This document shows positions 9,789-17,313 of a DNA stretch of 64,000 nt, piece after piece. How positions within the stretch are numbered: position 1 is the first letter of the stretch; each line of letters begins with the position of its first letter. A program made the translations under genes and the position numbers. The stretch lies in contig JAFQEA010000002.1 in assembly GCA_017399185.1 (NCBI GenBank), forward strand, positions 124,001 through 188,000, read 5' to 3'. The stretch is from Clostridia bacterium. Its GTDB lineage: Bacteria > Bacillota > Clostridia > Christensenellales > Borkfalkiaceae. Under the pieces are notes generated by a model. That model ran no database searches, was not told where the DNA came from, and was given only the letters and a program-made list of their open reading frames with translations.

Positions 9789-9812
9789 AAAAGCCGCCCT
9801 ATAGGTCGGTTA
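9789..9812 (-). repeat. TATAG element copy 2 (intergenic)
   Basis: Minus-strand copy with core TAACCGACCTATAG and CTTTT tail, between the DeoC-like gene's stop codon and the ferritin-like gene. CCG/CGG and CC/GG pairing before the T-tail makes it look like a weak mini-terminator for the DeoC-like gene, which otherwise has none. Confidence 0.8.
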
Positions 9813-9828
9813 ACGCTGGTTTTTATAA

Positions 9829-11010
9829 TTATTTACACCCAAGGAATCGCTTGATTTTTACAGAAAGCTCTATCCCGCTTTTTGATGAAGCTTTATCAAA
9901 ACCGCACTTAAACGCCTGCATTAAAAGGTCAACGTCATCACTATAAAAAGCGCCTTCTAAAAGCTCGTCTTCAAACGCGTTTGATATATCGTAAAGGGTA
10001 TGCTTTATATCAACGCTGTTTTTAGTTGCTGTGTTTCCGTCACAAAAAACCTTTACGCCACTAACACCCGCGCCCTTTGCTATTTTTGCAAGGCTTTTTA
10101 AACCCGTATTATCAAAGCAGGTTGCGTCAACGCCCAAAAAAAGCCAAAGCTTGCCTGCCCGTTTTTTGTATTGTCGCCACTCTTTTATTATCTGTCGGGT
10201 GCGCTTGTTTAGAAGCTCGCTTGGCATAAAGTAAAGCTCAACCCCGTCAGCCTTTTCTCTTTTTGACCAGCCTATCATTTTTAGGTTGGTACGCGCGCTT
10301 AAGCCGCCAAACGGATACGAAAGGGCTACGCGTACACGTATTTTTTTATTTGATACTGACCGTGCTATTTTTAGTTTAGACGGCGTAACGGTTACAGATT
10401 CAAAGCCCAAATTTACGGCGGCGCGTATTCTCACCTTTAAATCTTCATCACTGATTGTTGGGTCAACAAGCAAAAGATTAATGCGCTTGAAAAGCTTTTG
10501 CGCCTTAAACGCGCCAAACTCACACGCGAGCGTCTGACTGCTTAATCCAAAAAACTCGGCAACGTCTGAAAACATATCGCTTGAAGGCTTACTGTCTTCA
10601 ACAGTTTCTTCATCACCGTCGCTTTCTCTATCATCAACAACATTTAAGGCTGTATTATTGTCAGCAGCTTCTTCCGCGGCTTGCCCTGAAATATCATCGC
10701 TTGCGTTATCATTTTCGCTGTCAATAAAGCCGTCAGCTGGCGCGGGATTTTCTATAGATTTGTCGTTTTGTTCTGAATTTTGATATACATTGTCGATATT
10801 TTGCGACACATTCTCTTCTTTTTGGTTATTATCACCGCAAATCAAATTGTCTTTATGCTCAATGTCTTTAATTAATTTTTCTTCCGTTAACACATCGTCT
10901 GCTACGGGTTCTTCAACACTTACGCTGTCAACCTTATTCGCCTTTTGGGCTTTTGGATTACGTCCGTTTTTTACGATAATTATCCCCTTACTCTTTTTTT
11001 CGTTTGGCAT
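9829..11010 (-). CDS. DeoC-like TIM-barrel protein with acidic N-terminal extension
   Basis: A 393-residue protein without signal peptide. Residues 1 to about 160 are low-complexity and acidic (many D, E, N, S). The rest resembles deoxyribose-phosphate aldolase: LLVDPTISDEDLKVRI, then GFESVTVTPSKLKIAR, then VRVALSYPFGG match the DeoC pattern of an N-terminal DxT helix, a VCVNP-like strand and a VIGFPxG strand. The GADEIDMV segment is changed to KADGVELYF, so the catalytic Asp region is altered. A lysine is present where the Schiff-base strand should be (GVKVFCDG), but the following TSTG is missing. It is therefore a divergent, possibly non-catalytic member. The site AAAGGGGG precedes the ATG. 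It is transcribed divergently from a small membrane protein gene. Confidence 0.55.
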   Translation of the reverse strand: MPNEKKSKGIIIVKNGRNPKAQKANKVDSVSVEEPVADDVLTEEKLIKDIEHKDNLICGDNNQKEENVSQNIDNVYQNSEQNDKSIENPAPADGFIDSENDNASDDISGQAAEEAADNNTALNVVDDRESDGDEETVEDSKPSSDMFSDVAEFFGLSSQTLACEFGAFKAQKLFKRINLLLVDPTISDEDLKVRIRAAVNLGFESVTVTPSKLKIARSVSNKKIRVRVALSYPFGGLSARTNLKMIGWSKREKADGVELYFMPSELLNKRTRQIIKEWRQYKKRAGKLWLFLGVDATCFDNTGLKSLAKIAKGAGVSGVKVFCDGNTATKNSVDIKHTLYDISNAFEDELLEGAFYSDDVDLLMQAFKCGFDKASSKSGIELSVKIKRFLGCK

Positions 11011-11139
11011 TATTTACCCCCTTTATTTAGTATTGACTAACAATAACTTTTTATTTACAAAATTTAAAAGCCTACTTTTTTAGACAAACCCTACCAAATT
11101 TTGCTAAACGTCGCCACGCTTAACCCTTTAGGCTTGCGC

Positions 11140-11145
11140 TATAAT
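11140..11145 (+). promoter_or_regulatory. Possible -10 element for the small membrane protein
   Basis: A perfect TATAAT lies 22 bp before the start codon of the 95-residue gene. The -35 region has no good match, so the assignment is tentative. Confidence 0.4.
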
Positions 11146-11167
11146 AAGAAAAAAGGCTGGTGGGTTT

Positions 11168-11455
11168 ATGAGTCAGACAGTTTTAGGCATAGTTTGTGTG
11201 TTTACGCTTTTTATCCTTTGTATGTTTTTATCGGCGGTAATCAATATTGCTAAAATCAAATATTTTAAGCCAAAACCCAAGCCGCGGCAAAATAGTTTAG
11301 AGCCACAAATTATCTATATCGACGGCAACGCCCTGAAAAAGGCAAGCACTCGCCCTACAAAAAAGCGCGTTGTCCCCTTTGAAGCAACACTTATTAATCG
11401 GCGTGAATTTGACGCATTAACCGAAAGTAAGAGCAATAATCAAAAATATAAGTGA
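11168..11455 (+). CDS. Small single-pass membrane protein, unknown
   Basis: A 95-residue protein with one hydrophobic segment at about residues 5-28, followed by a basic proline-rich stretch (KPKPKPRQ) and a polar tail. This predicts a bitopic protein with the tail in the cytoplasm. A GGTGGG site lies a few bases before the ATG, TATAAT lies upstream, and a strong terminator follows at once, so it is a free-standing gene. No family recognised. Confidence 0.6.
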   Translation: MSQTVLGIVCVFTLFILCMFLSAVINIAKIKYFKPKPKPRQNSLEPQIIYIDGNALKKASTRPTKKRVVPFEATLINRREFDALTESKSNNQKYK

Positions 11456-11459
11456 ATAC

Positions 11460-11494
11460 AAAAAAGCCATTTTTCTAACGAAAATGGCTTTTTC
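11460..11494. terminator. Bidirectional terminator
   Basis: Perfect arms AAAAAGCCATTTT / AAAATGGCTTTTT around a 7-nt loop separate the converging small membrane gene and rsfS, with T-runs in both directions. Confidence 0.9.
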
Positions 11495-11519
11495 TTTGGT
11501 TATTAACTTATGCTAACTA

Positions 11520-11867
11520 TTAGTCTTGGTCAACGAACTTTTCGCCTTCGCCCCAAAGCCTTTCAAGGTGGTAGAATAATCTGTGCTCATCGTCAAAGAT
11601 ATGGACGATAACTTCGCCAAAGTCAAGAACAGCCCATCTGCCTTCCTGAACGCCTTCACGGCGCAAAACGTCACGCCCGAACTCTTTTGAACAGAATTCT
11701 TCCAAATTGTCGCAAAGCGCGTGAACCTGTGTTGTTGAACGGCCGCTTGCAATAATAAAATAATCTGCAATGACTGTTTTTTCAGCAACGTGGATTTTAA
11801 CTATATCTTGTGCTTTCTTTGATGATAAGAAGGCGCAAATTTGTTCTGCAAAATTTTTGATTTCCAT
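11520..11867 (-). CDS. rsfS: Ribosomal silencing factor RsfS
   Basis: A 115-residue Iojap/RsfS protein of usual length. Family landmarks are visible: KAQDIVKIHV, ADYFIIASGRSTTQVHAL and a C-terminal DFGEVIVHIF followed by the YHLERLWG helix. RsfS binds ribosomal protein L14 (uL14) and prevents joining of the subunits when nutrients are scarce. AAGGAG precedes the ATG. It follows nadD-yqeK by about 24 bp on the same strand, the usual Firmicutes order, and is presumably cotranscribed. Confidence 0.95.
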   Translation of the reverse strand: MEIKNFAEQICAFLSSKKAQDIVKIHVAEKTVIADYFIIASGRSTTQVHALCDNLEEFCSKEFGRDVLRREGVQEGRWAVLDFGEVIVHIFDDEHRLFYHLERLWGEGEKFVDQD

Positions 11868-11891
11868 TTTTATCTCCTTAAGGTATATTAA

Positions 11892-13016
11892 CTATTTCTC
11901 TGTTTGGTAATATTTTAAGCAGTCCAACGTCAAATGATAAATTGGGCTGTTTTCTTTTAAAAGGTAGGCTATAAGCCGATTAACGCACAATTTAAAGCCT
12001 TCATAAAAGTCTTTGTCAACGGCTTTGCGAAGCAAAGGTGCTTCTTCGTAATCCCTGCCGTCTTCCAATAAATCGGCGGTAAAGATTATCTTTTCCAAAA
12101 CGCCCATACCGGGCCTTCCCGTGGTGTGGTATTTGATTGCATTAATAATGTCTTCATCCCGAACGCCCAAAACGTTTTTTGCAATATGTGCGCCTAAAAA
12201 TTGGTGAATAACGTTTTGGGGCACGTCGCTATCAACTTTAAAATCCGGGTAATCTTTATGGTTTAAATACTTTGCCGCGTCGTGCAGCATTGCCGCCATA
12301 ACTGCCTTTTTTGTATCAACGCCCAGTCTTTTTGCATAAGTTTTTGCAAGGTTCATAACCCCAAGGGTGTGCATAAGGCGCTTTTTTGTAAGATTTGTTC
12401 TTACAAACAGGGCTTCCTTGCCGCCAAGGTACAAGCCATTTTCCTTTATATACTGCAAAACGCTTGGGTCTAAAAAAACATCAACGTCAAGCCCCAGCAC
12501 TAAACGGTTTCTTATCTCGGTTGAAGAAACCTTTAGCCCGTCTATATCAGAAACTATAAAGTCCGCGGTATTAAAGCGTTGCTTAAAGGTGGTGGACGCT
12601 TTAATAAAGTCTTCGCCGCCGCGCCTGGTGACAAACAGCCTTGCCATACTTAAAATACGCTCGGGCTCACGCCACAACGGGAAGTTTTCAAGCATATCTG
12701 CGCCGATTAGTAAATATAGCTGTGCGCCTTGGTGGATTTTTGCAAAATGCTCTACGGTAAGGTATGTGTAGCTTGTGTTTTGACTTTCAAGCTCAAAATC
12801 ACTTACAACCACGTTTGGCTGGTTACAAAAAGCAATTTCAAGCATTTTTTTGCGGTGATTACCGTCGCAAAGGGTTACGCCAACCTTATGTGGTGGGGCT
12901 TTTGCCGGCACGACGTATAAAATATCAAGCCCAAGACTTTTAACCGCGTTTTGGGCTATTTTTATATGTTCATTGTGCACCGGGTCAAACGAACCGCCAA
13001 AAATACCAATTCTCAT
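11892..13016 (-). CDS. nadD: NadD-YqeK fusion: nicotinate-nucleotide adenylyltransferase with HD domain
   Basis: A 374-residue two-domain protein. Residues 1 to about 195 are NadD, which makes nicotinic acid adenine dinucleotide in NAD synthesis: GIFGGSFDPVH at the start and the SSTEIRNRL motif near the domain end. The usual HxGH motif reads HNEH, a Gly to Glu change. Residues about 210-374 form a YqeK-like HD domain (MHTLGVM, then AAMLHDAAK, then HxxG-type metal ligands), a family with diadenosine tetraphosphatase activity. The two are often adjacent separate genes. The start is ambiguous: an ATG two codons upstream (13022) lies nearer to the weak GGGG site; I chose the family-like MRIGIFGG. 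Promoter at 13045-13073; rsfS follows. Confidence 0.88.
   Translation of the reverse strand: MRIGIFGGSFDPVHNEHIKIAQNAVKSLGLDILYVVPAKAPPHKVGVTLCDGNHRKKMLEIAFCNQPNVVVSDFELESQNTSYTYLTVEHFAKIHQGAQLYLLIGADMLENFPLWREPERILSMARLFVTRRGGEDFIKASTTFKQRFNTADFIVSDIDGLKVSSTEIRNRLVLGLDVDVFLDPSVLQYIKENGLYLGGKEALFVRTNLTKKRLMHTLGVMNLAKTYAKRLGVDTKKAVMAAMLHDAAKYLNHKDYPDFKVDSDVPQNVIHQFLGAHIAKNVLGVRDEDIINAIKYHTTGRPGMGVLEKIIFTADLLEDGRDYEEAPLLRKAVDKDFYEGFKLCVNRLIAYLLKENSPIYHLTLDCLKYYQTEK
11959..11982 (-). repeat. TATAG element copy 3 (inside nadD-yqeK)
   Basis: Core TAATCGGCTTATAG and CTTTT tail in the sense orientation of the gene, encoding NRLIAYLL in the C-terminal helix of the HD domain. Confidence 0.75.
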
Positions 13017-13044
13017 AAGCATAACGCCCCGTTTCTTTTATGTT

Positions 13045-13073
13045 ATTTTAGCATAAACACGGCAATTTATCAA
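13045..13073 (-). promoter_or_regulatory. Promoter of nadD-rsfS
   Basis: Minus-strand TTGATA (13068-13073) and TAAAAT (13045-13050) with a 17-bp spacer, about 30 bp before the start codon. Confidence 0.7.
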
Positions 13074-13109
13074 GAATATTTATGGCGTTTTCTGTCAATA
13101 ATTTAAACT

Positions 13110-13961
13110 ATGAAAAATCTTAATCTTGCAAGCCTTTTTAATTTAATTATTCTTTTTTTTGGCGTTTTGGTCGTAAGCCTTATTCTTTTTACCCTTTTAA
13201 AGCTTAACCTAATATTTAAAATAGTTTTAAGCGCGGCGCTTGCGGTAATAGTTTTGTATTTTGCCTATCGGCGCGAAAGCAGATACTTTTTGCAAACAAA
13301 AGCCGATGCGGCGGCAAAGGGTCGCTTAAATGAAGGTATGCACATACTCAACACGTGTGCACTTGACGAAATCCTGCCCATTTTTTTGGAGTTTTTCAGT
13401 CAAAACAACATATGTGCAAAAGCGCATAAGCGATATTTGCTCGTTAACGACGATTTTTGTCTTTATTTGGGGCTGTACGTTGACCCCCTTACGGAATTTG
13501 TTACAAAAAGTATAATCGATAACAATCCGTTTTCGGGCAAACGGCTTGTGATTGTATCAAACTGCTTTAGCGAAGCCACTTTAAGCCTTTGCGCCGTTAA
13601 GGATATTACCCTTGTCCCCACTAAAGAGCTTGTGCCACTTATTAATTTTGACAAACTGCAATCTATCCCTACCGTAAAAGGAAATACGCTGATGCAACGC
13701 ATTAGGCAAATTTTTACAAAGCAATTTTTATCAAAGCTTTACGCGCGCAAAAACTTTAAACGCTTTTTTGTTTACGGCGTAATTTTGTTTTTGCTCTCCC
13801 CAGTTAGCTTTTATCCCGTTTATTACATAGTAAGCGGTGGTATTTTTATCGTTAACGGGCTTATAGCCCTACTTTTTGGCAAAATTGACGTGCCGCCCAC
13901 AAAAGAATCAGCCTGGTTTTTTGACGCTATTTTATCAAACCAAAACAAAAATGCCACTTAA
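13110..13961 (+). CDS. Membrane protein of unknown function
   Basis: A 283-residue protein with two hydrophobic segments near residues 8-52, a soluble part (about 55-220), and two more hydrophobic segments near 221-258. Predicted as a four-helix membrane protein with a cytoplasmic central domain. No Shine-Dalgarno sequence precedes the ATG, so the start or its translation mode is uncertain. The C-terminal transmembrane region contains VNGLIALLFG, encoded by TATAG element copy 4. The gene stands alone between nadD (divergent) and addA (convergent), and its terminator overlaps its last codons. No family recognised. Confidence 0.6.
   Translation: MKNLNLASLFNLIILFFGVLVVSLILFTLLKLNLIFKIVLSAALAVIVLYFAYRRESRYFLQTKADAAAKGRLNEGMHILNTCALDEILPIFLEFFSQNNICAKAHKRYLLVNDDFCLYLGLYVDPLTEFVTKSIIDNNPFSGKRLVIVSNCFSEATLSLCAVKDITLVPTKELVPLINFDKLQSIPTVKGNTLMQRIRQIFTKQFLSKLYARKNFKRFFVYGVILFLLSPVSFYPVYYIVSGGIFIVNGLIALLFGKIDVPPTKESAWFFDAILSNQNKNAT
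13853..13876 (+). repeat. TATAG element copy 4 (inside membrane protein gene)
   Basis: Core TAACGGGCTTATAG with CTTTTT tail, sense orientation, encoding NGLIALLF in a predicted membrane helix. It matches copies 1 and 10 over 23 of 24 positions although those are intergenic. Confidence 0.8.
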
Positions 13962-13980
13962 AATTTTAAGTGGCATTTTA
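13947..13980. terminator. Bidirectional terminator overlapping a stop codon
   Basis: Perfect 15-bp arms AAATGCCACTTAAAA / TTTTAAGTGGCATTT, with T-runs both ways, overlap the TAA of the membrane protein gene and end just before the addA stop codon. Confidence 0.85.
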
Positions 13981-13992
13981 TATTAACTTAAT

Positions 13993-16900
13993 TTAAAGCT
14001 CAACCTGTTCAAGGCGTAAAATATTAACGATTATGCGTTTTTCAACCTTTAGCTTTAAAACCTTTTCAACAGCGTAAGCATAAAGGTCAAGTTGTTTACT
14101 ATAACGCTCTTTTAAGGTTTTTGCCGATGCACCAGAGTGCTTATAGTCAACAATATAAGCCTTGTCGCCGTTAACAGCCAAAAGGTCGATAACGCCTTGA
14201 AGCAAAACTTCTTCCTGACCGACTTCACCAACCATTTCGGAAGGAACGTGGACAATAAACGGCTGTTCCTTATAAAGCTTAAAGCCCTTTAAAGCGTTAA
14301 AAACGTCAAGCTTAAGTATATTATTAAGGTTTTCTTTTGAAAGCTTTTCAAGCTCTTTTGCAGTGAAATTTTCACTCAAAAGTCGGTCTATATACCCGTT
14401 ATCGCCAATTTTTGCAAAATCAAAAAGCTCTAACGCCTTGTGATATATCGTGCCGGTTTCGGTATCGCTTGCAAACGTCACGACAGGTTTTTCAAGCGCG
14501 ATTGGCGCGTTTTCAAACTTGTTGTCCTTAATAGATTCGGTTACGCTCTTTTTAAGGCTCAACTTTGTATCGTCTTTAAAGCCGTACTCAAAGTTGGCGT
14601 ACTTTTTGATAACTTCAACGTCACTTTCATTCGCGCCCGAAATCAAAAGCTGTCTGTCTGCTTGCTTATTAGAGTGCGAAATAGCGTCTTGCGAAAGCTC
14701 ACAATACCCCATATCGGTTTGGGCAAACAAATTAAGGTGTGAGCTTGTCCTTGCGGTTATTCTTTCGTGCGTTTTGGATAAAGGCTTGCTTGGTACAAGA
14801 TATAAAACGCATTTTGCACGCGTTAAGGCAACGTAAATAAGACGAAGCTCGTCTTTAAGGTTTGCTTTTGACTTTTCAAGCTTAACAAGCTCCATTATCG
14901 CGGTTGAATATTGCGCTTTGGTATCAAAATCGTAATACTTAAGCCCAAGCCCTGCGTTTTTGTCAAGGATAACGGGCTCTTCAAAATCGCGCTTGTTCCA
15001 TTTTTCATTAAAGCCGGCGATAATGCAGATGGGGAACTCAAGCCCCTTTGAAGCGTGCATGCTCATAATCTTAACAGCGTCATCACCACCGCCTGACGAT
15101 AAAGTCATTTGGGAAAGCAGTTCGTCACACGAAGCTAAAAATTCGCTTATACTTATTTCGCTGTCCCCTTTAAAGCATTCCTGAATAAACCTTTGGATGC
15201 GTTTAATTTTCATTTCGCCACCGCGCATTGAAAGCATTTTACCTTCAAAAACGCCGTCAGCCATAATGCGGTTTAAAATTGACGGAACGCCTTCAAACTT
15301 GGATAAAAGCCTTAATTTAGCAAGCTTGTCAAAAAATTCAATCAGCCTTGCACCAAGCCCCGTTGCGGCAGTTGCCGCTTTGTTTGCGGCTTCATAAAAG
15401 CTGACGGTGGTTGCGTTTTGGCGGATAGATAACAGGTCTTTATCGCTAAATCCACCAAGCGGGGATTTTAGCGTTGTCGCAAGGGCAATATCGTCTTCAG
15501 GCGAATAAATGCACTTTAAAATATTAATGATAAGCTGTATTTCAGGATAGTCGCCAATACTGCGCTTGCTTTCGGTAACGACCGGTATGCCTGCGGTATC
15601 AAGCTCCTTTGCGATTCTGTCGGCAATGCCTTTATTGTTACGCGTAAGTATCGTTATATCGCCGTATTTTGCAGGCACAGTTTGTTTGGTTTTTATGTCG
15701 TAAATCGGCTTATTGACCGACTTTTGCACTAAATACCTTGTTAAGACTTCGCTTTTTGCGGTGATTGATTTTTGCTTGTTTAAGTGCTTTTCAACGCTGT
15801 AAATCCCGTCTAATTTATCAACGACCTTTTCCCCCTTTTCAAAGGTGAAAATTTCAGCTTCGCCCAAATAATCGCCGTAAAGATTGCCGTAAACCATTGG
15901 CGTCAAAGCATAATCAAGCCCCATGGTCTTTTGTGTCATAACTTGACTAAAGACCTTGTTAACCGCGTTGACAACGGCTTTCGCGCTCCTGAAATTTGCA
16001 TTAAGCCCAACGTGGAAGTCACCCTTTTCGGCTTCAGAAATGCGGTTTGCAAAAATGTCGCTATCGCACCCCCTGAAGCCATAAATTGACTGCTTGATAT
16101 CGCCAACGATAAACAGGTTATTTTGCTCTAACAGTCTGAAAATTGCTTCCTGTATGCCGTTGGTATCCTGGTATTCGTCAACAAAGATATACTTATAGGT
16201 GTTATGTATATCGGCTATGACTTCTTTATTTTGCAAAATCTTGTACGCTAATCGTGATAAATCTGAATAGTCAAGCAGGTTTTGCTCACGCTTTTGTTTT
16301 GAGTATTCTTCGGTAAACAGCCTTACAAGCCTTACAAGGGCTTCAAGCAGCGGTCTTGTTTTTAAGGTGCGCTCAAGGCGGATATCGTCGTCGTCTTCAA
16401 AATAGGTATAGGCGCGCTCGATTGTCTTTTTAAGTTGATCCATTTCCTTGGTTATCTGCTCGGAAATCTCAATAACGTCTTCAGTATCCTTTGCAGTCTT
16501 TCTTGGCTTGCTGGGGATACTGTCTTTAAAAAGCTTAATGGCGCGCGGTGACTTTTCACACGATTCAATGCCCGAAACTATCCCGCCAAGATAGGTGATA
16601 AACTTCTCACTTTTTGCCGCCTTTGCCAATAAATAAAGCTGTTTTAAGCTGTCGTTTATTTGATAAACTTCTTCAAAAAGTTGGTCTATAAGTCGGTTTT
16701 CGGCATTTTTATGTCCTGTTGTGGTGTAGTTATCCAGGCACGCGTTTAAAAAGCTGTCATAGTCTAACTGGCTTTCGCATGCAGTATAAATAGATAAGAC
16801 TAATTCACGCAATTTGCCGTCGCTGCGCTTATGTAAAAATGAGCGCAACAAAAGATTTAAGTCACTATCGTCTTCATCGTAAAGGCGTTCAAAAACTTCG

Positions 16901-17313
16901 TTTATAGACAAAGCCTTTAATGCTTTAGCGTCGGCTTCACCAACGATTGAGTAGTGTGAATCCACCCCCACAAGATAGAAATATTTACTGACTAAAGTGT
17001 TCAAAAAGGAATCGATTGTGGAAATCGTTGCAAAGGGCAGGTCGTTAAGCTCCTTACGCATACGCTCAACGTCCTTGCCGTCCTGAATTTTTTCAATAAG
17101 GGCATTTGCAAGCTTTTCACGCATTTCGCCTGCGGCAAGACGGGTAAAGGTTACCGCTAAAATATTCTTAACGCTTGCCTTGTCTTCAGAAATCAAGCGG
17201 ATAAGCCCTTCAATCATTACGCTCGTTTTACCGCTGCCCGCCGATGCAGAAACCACGATATTGCCTTGGTCGTGACAGATAACTTTTTGTTGTTCAGGTG
17301 TAAAGTTAGCCAT
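13993..17313 (-). CDS. addA: AddA helicase-nuclease subunit
   Basis: A 1106-residue UvrD-like helicase with a C-terminal nuclease, partner of AddB in processing double-strand breaks for RecA loading. Visible are Walker A SASAGSGKTSVM near the N-terminus, Walker B IFVDEYQDT, VGDIKQSIYGFRG, MSMHASKGLEFP, LIYVALTRAK and a C-terminal PD-(D/E)XK site with GVIDLL followed by IVDYKHSG. The start is chosen at MANFTPEQQ because AAAGGGGG sits 6 nt before this ATG but directly abuts the upstream ATG (17319). The chosen start overlaps the addB stop by 8 nt (ATGGCTAA), indicating translational coupling. Three TATAG elements lie inside the gene. Confidence 0.95.
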   Translation of the reverse strand: MANFTPEQQKVICHDQGNIVVSASAGSGKTSVMIEGLIRLISEDKASVKNILAVTFTRLAAGEMREKLANALIEKIQDGKDVERMRKELNDLPFATISTIDSFLNTLVSKYFYLVGVDSHYSIVGEADAKALKALSINEVFERLYDEDDSDLNLLLRSFLHKRSDGKLRELVLSIYTACESQLDYDSFLNACLDNYTTTGHKNAENRLIDQLFEEVYQINDSLKQLYLLAKAAKSEKFITYLGGIVSGIESCEKSPRAIKLFKDSIPSKPRKTAKDTEDVIEISEQITKEMDQLKKTIERAYTYFEDDDDIRLERTLKTRPLLEALVRLVRLFTEEYSKQKREQNLLDYSDLSRLAYKILQNKEVIADIHNTYKYIFVDEYQDTNGIQEAIFRLLEQNNLFIVGDIKQSIYGFRGCDSDIFANRISEAEKGDFHVGLNANFRSAKAVVNAVNKVFSQVMTQKTMGLDYALTPMVYGNLYGDYLGEAEIFTFEKGEKVVDKLDGIYSVEKHLNKQKSITAKSEVLTRYLVQKSVNKPIYDIKTKQTVPAKYGDITILTRNNKGIADRIAKELDTAGIPVVTESKRSIGDYPEIQLIINILKCIYSPEDDIALATTLKSPLGGFSDKDLLSIRQNATTVSFYEAANKAATAATGLGARLIEFFDKLAKLRLLSKFEGVPSILNRIMADGVFEGKMLSMRGGEMKIKRIQRFIQECFKGDSEISISEFLASCDELLSQMTLSSGGGDDAVKIMSMHASKGLEFPICIIAGFNEKWNKRDFEEPVILDKNAGLGLKYYDFDTKAQYSTAIMELVKLEKSKANLKDELRLIYVALTRAKCVLYLVPSKPLSKTHERITARTSSHLNLFAQTDMGYCELSQDAISHSNKQADRQLLISGANESDVEVIKKYANFEYGFKDDTKLSLKKSVTESIKDNKFENAPIALEKPVVTFASDTETGTIYHKALELFDFAKIGDNGYIDRLLSENFTAKELEKLSKENLNNILKLDVFNALKGFKLYKEQPFIVHVPSEMVGEVGQEEVLLQGVIDLLAVNGDKAYIVDYKHSGASAKTLKERYSKQLDLYAYAVEKVLKLKVEKRIIVNILRLEQVEL
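14378..14401 (-). repeat. TATAG element copy 5 (inside addA)
   Basis: Core TAACGGGTATATAG, tail CTTTT, sense orientation, encoding DNGYIDRLL. Confidence 0.7.
15702..15725 (+). repeat. TATAG element copy 6 (inside addA)
   Basis: Variant AAATCGGCTTATTG, then ACCGACTTTT, antisense to the gene, encoding KSVNKPIYD. The central TATAG is TATTG, so it is a weaker member. Confidence 0.55.
16676..16699 (-). repeat. TATAG element copy 7 (inside addA)
   Basis: Core AAACCGACTTATAG, tail CTTTT, sense orientation, encoding NRLIDQLF. Confidence 0.75.

Noticed and set aside
11513..11788. 91-codon minus-strand frame inside rsfS
   Set aside because: Out-of-frame shadow of rsfS, which has clear family motifs.
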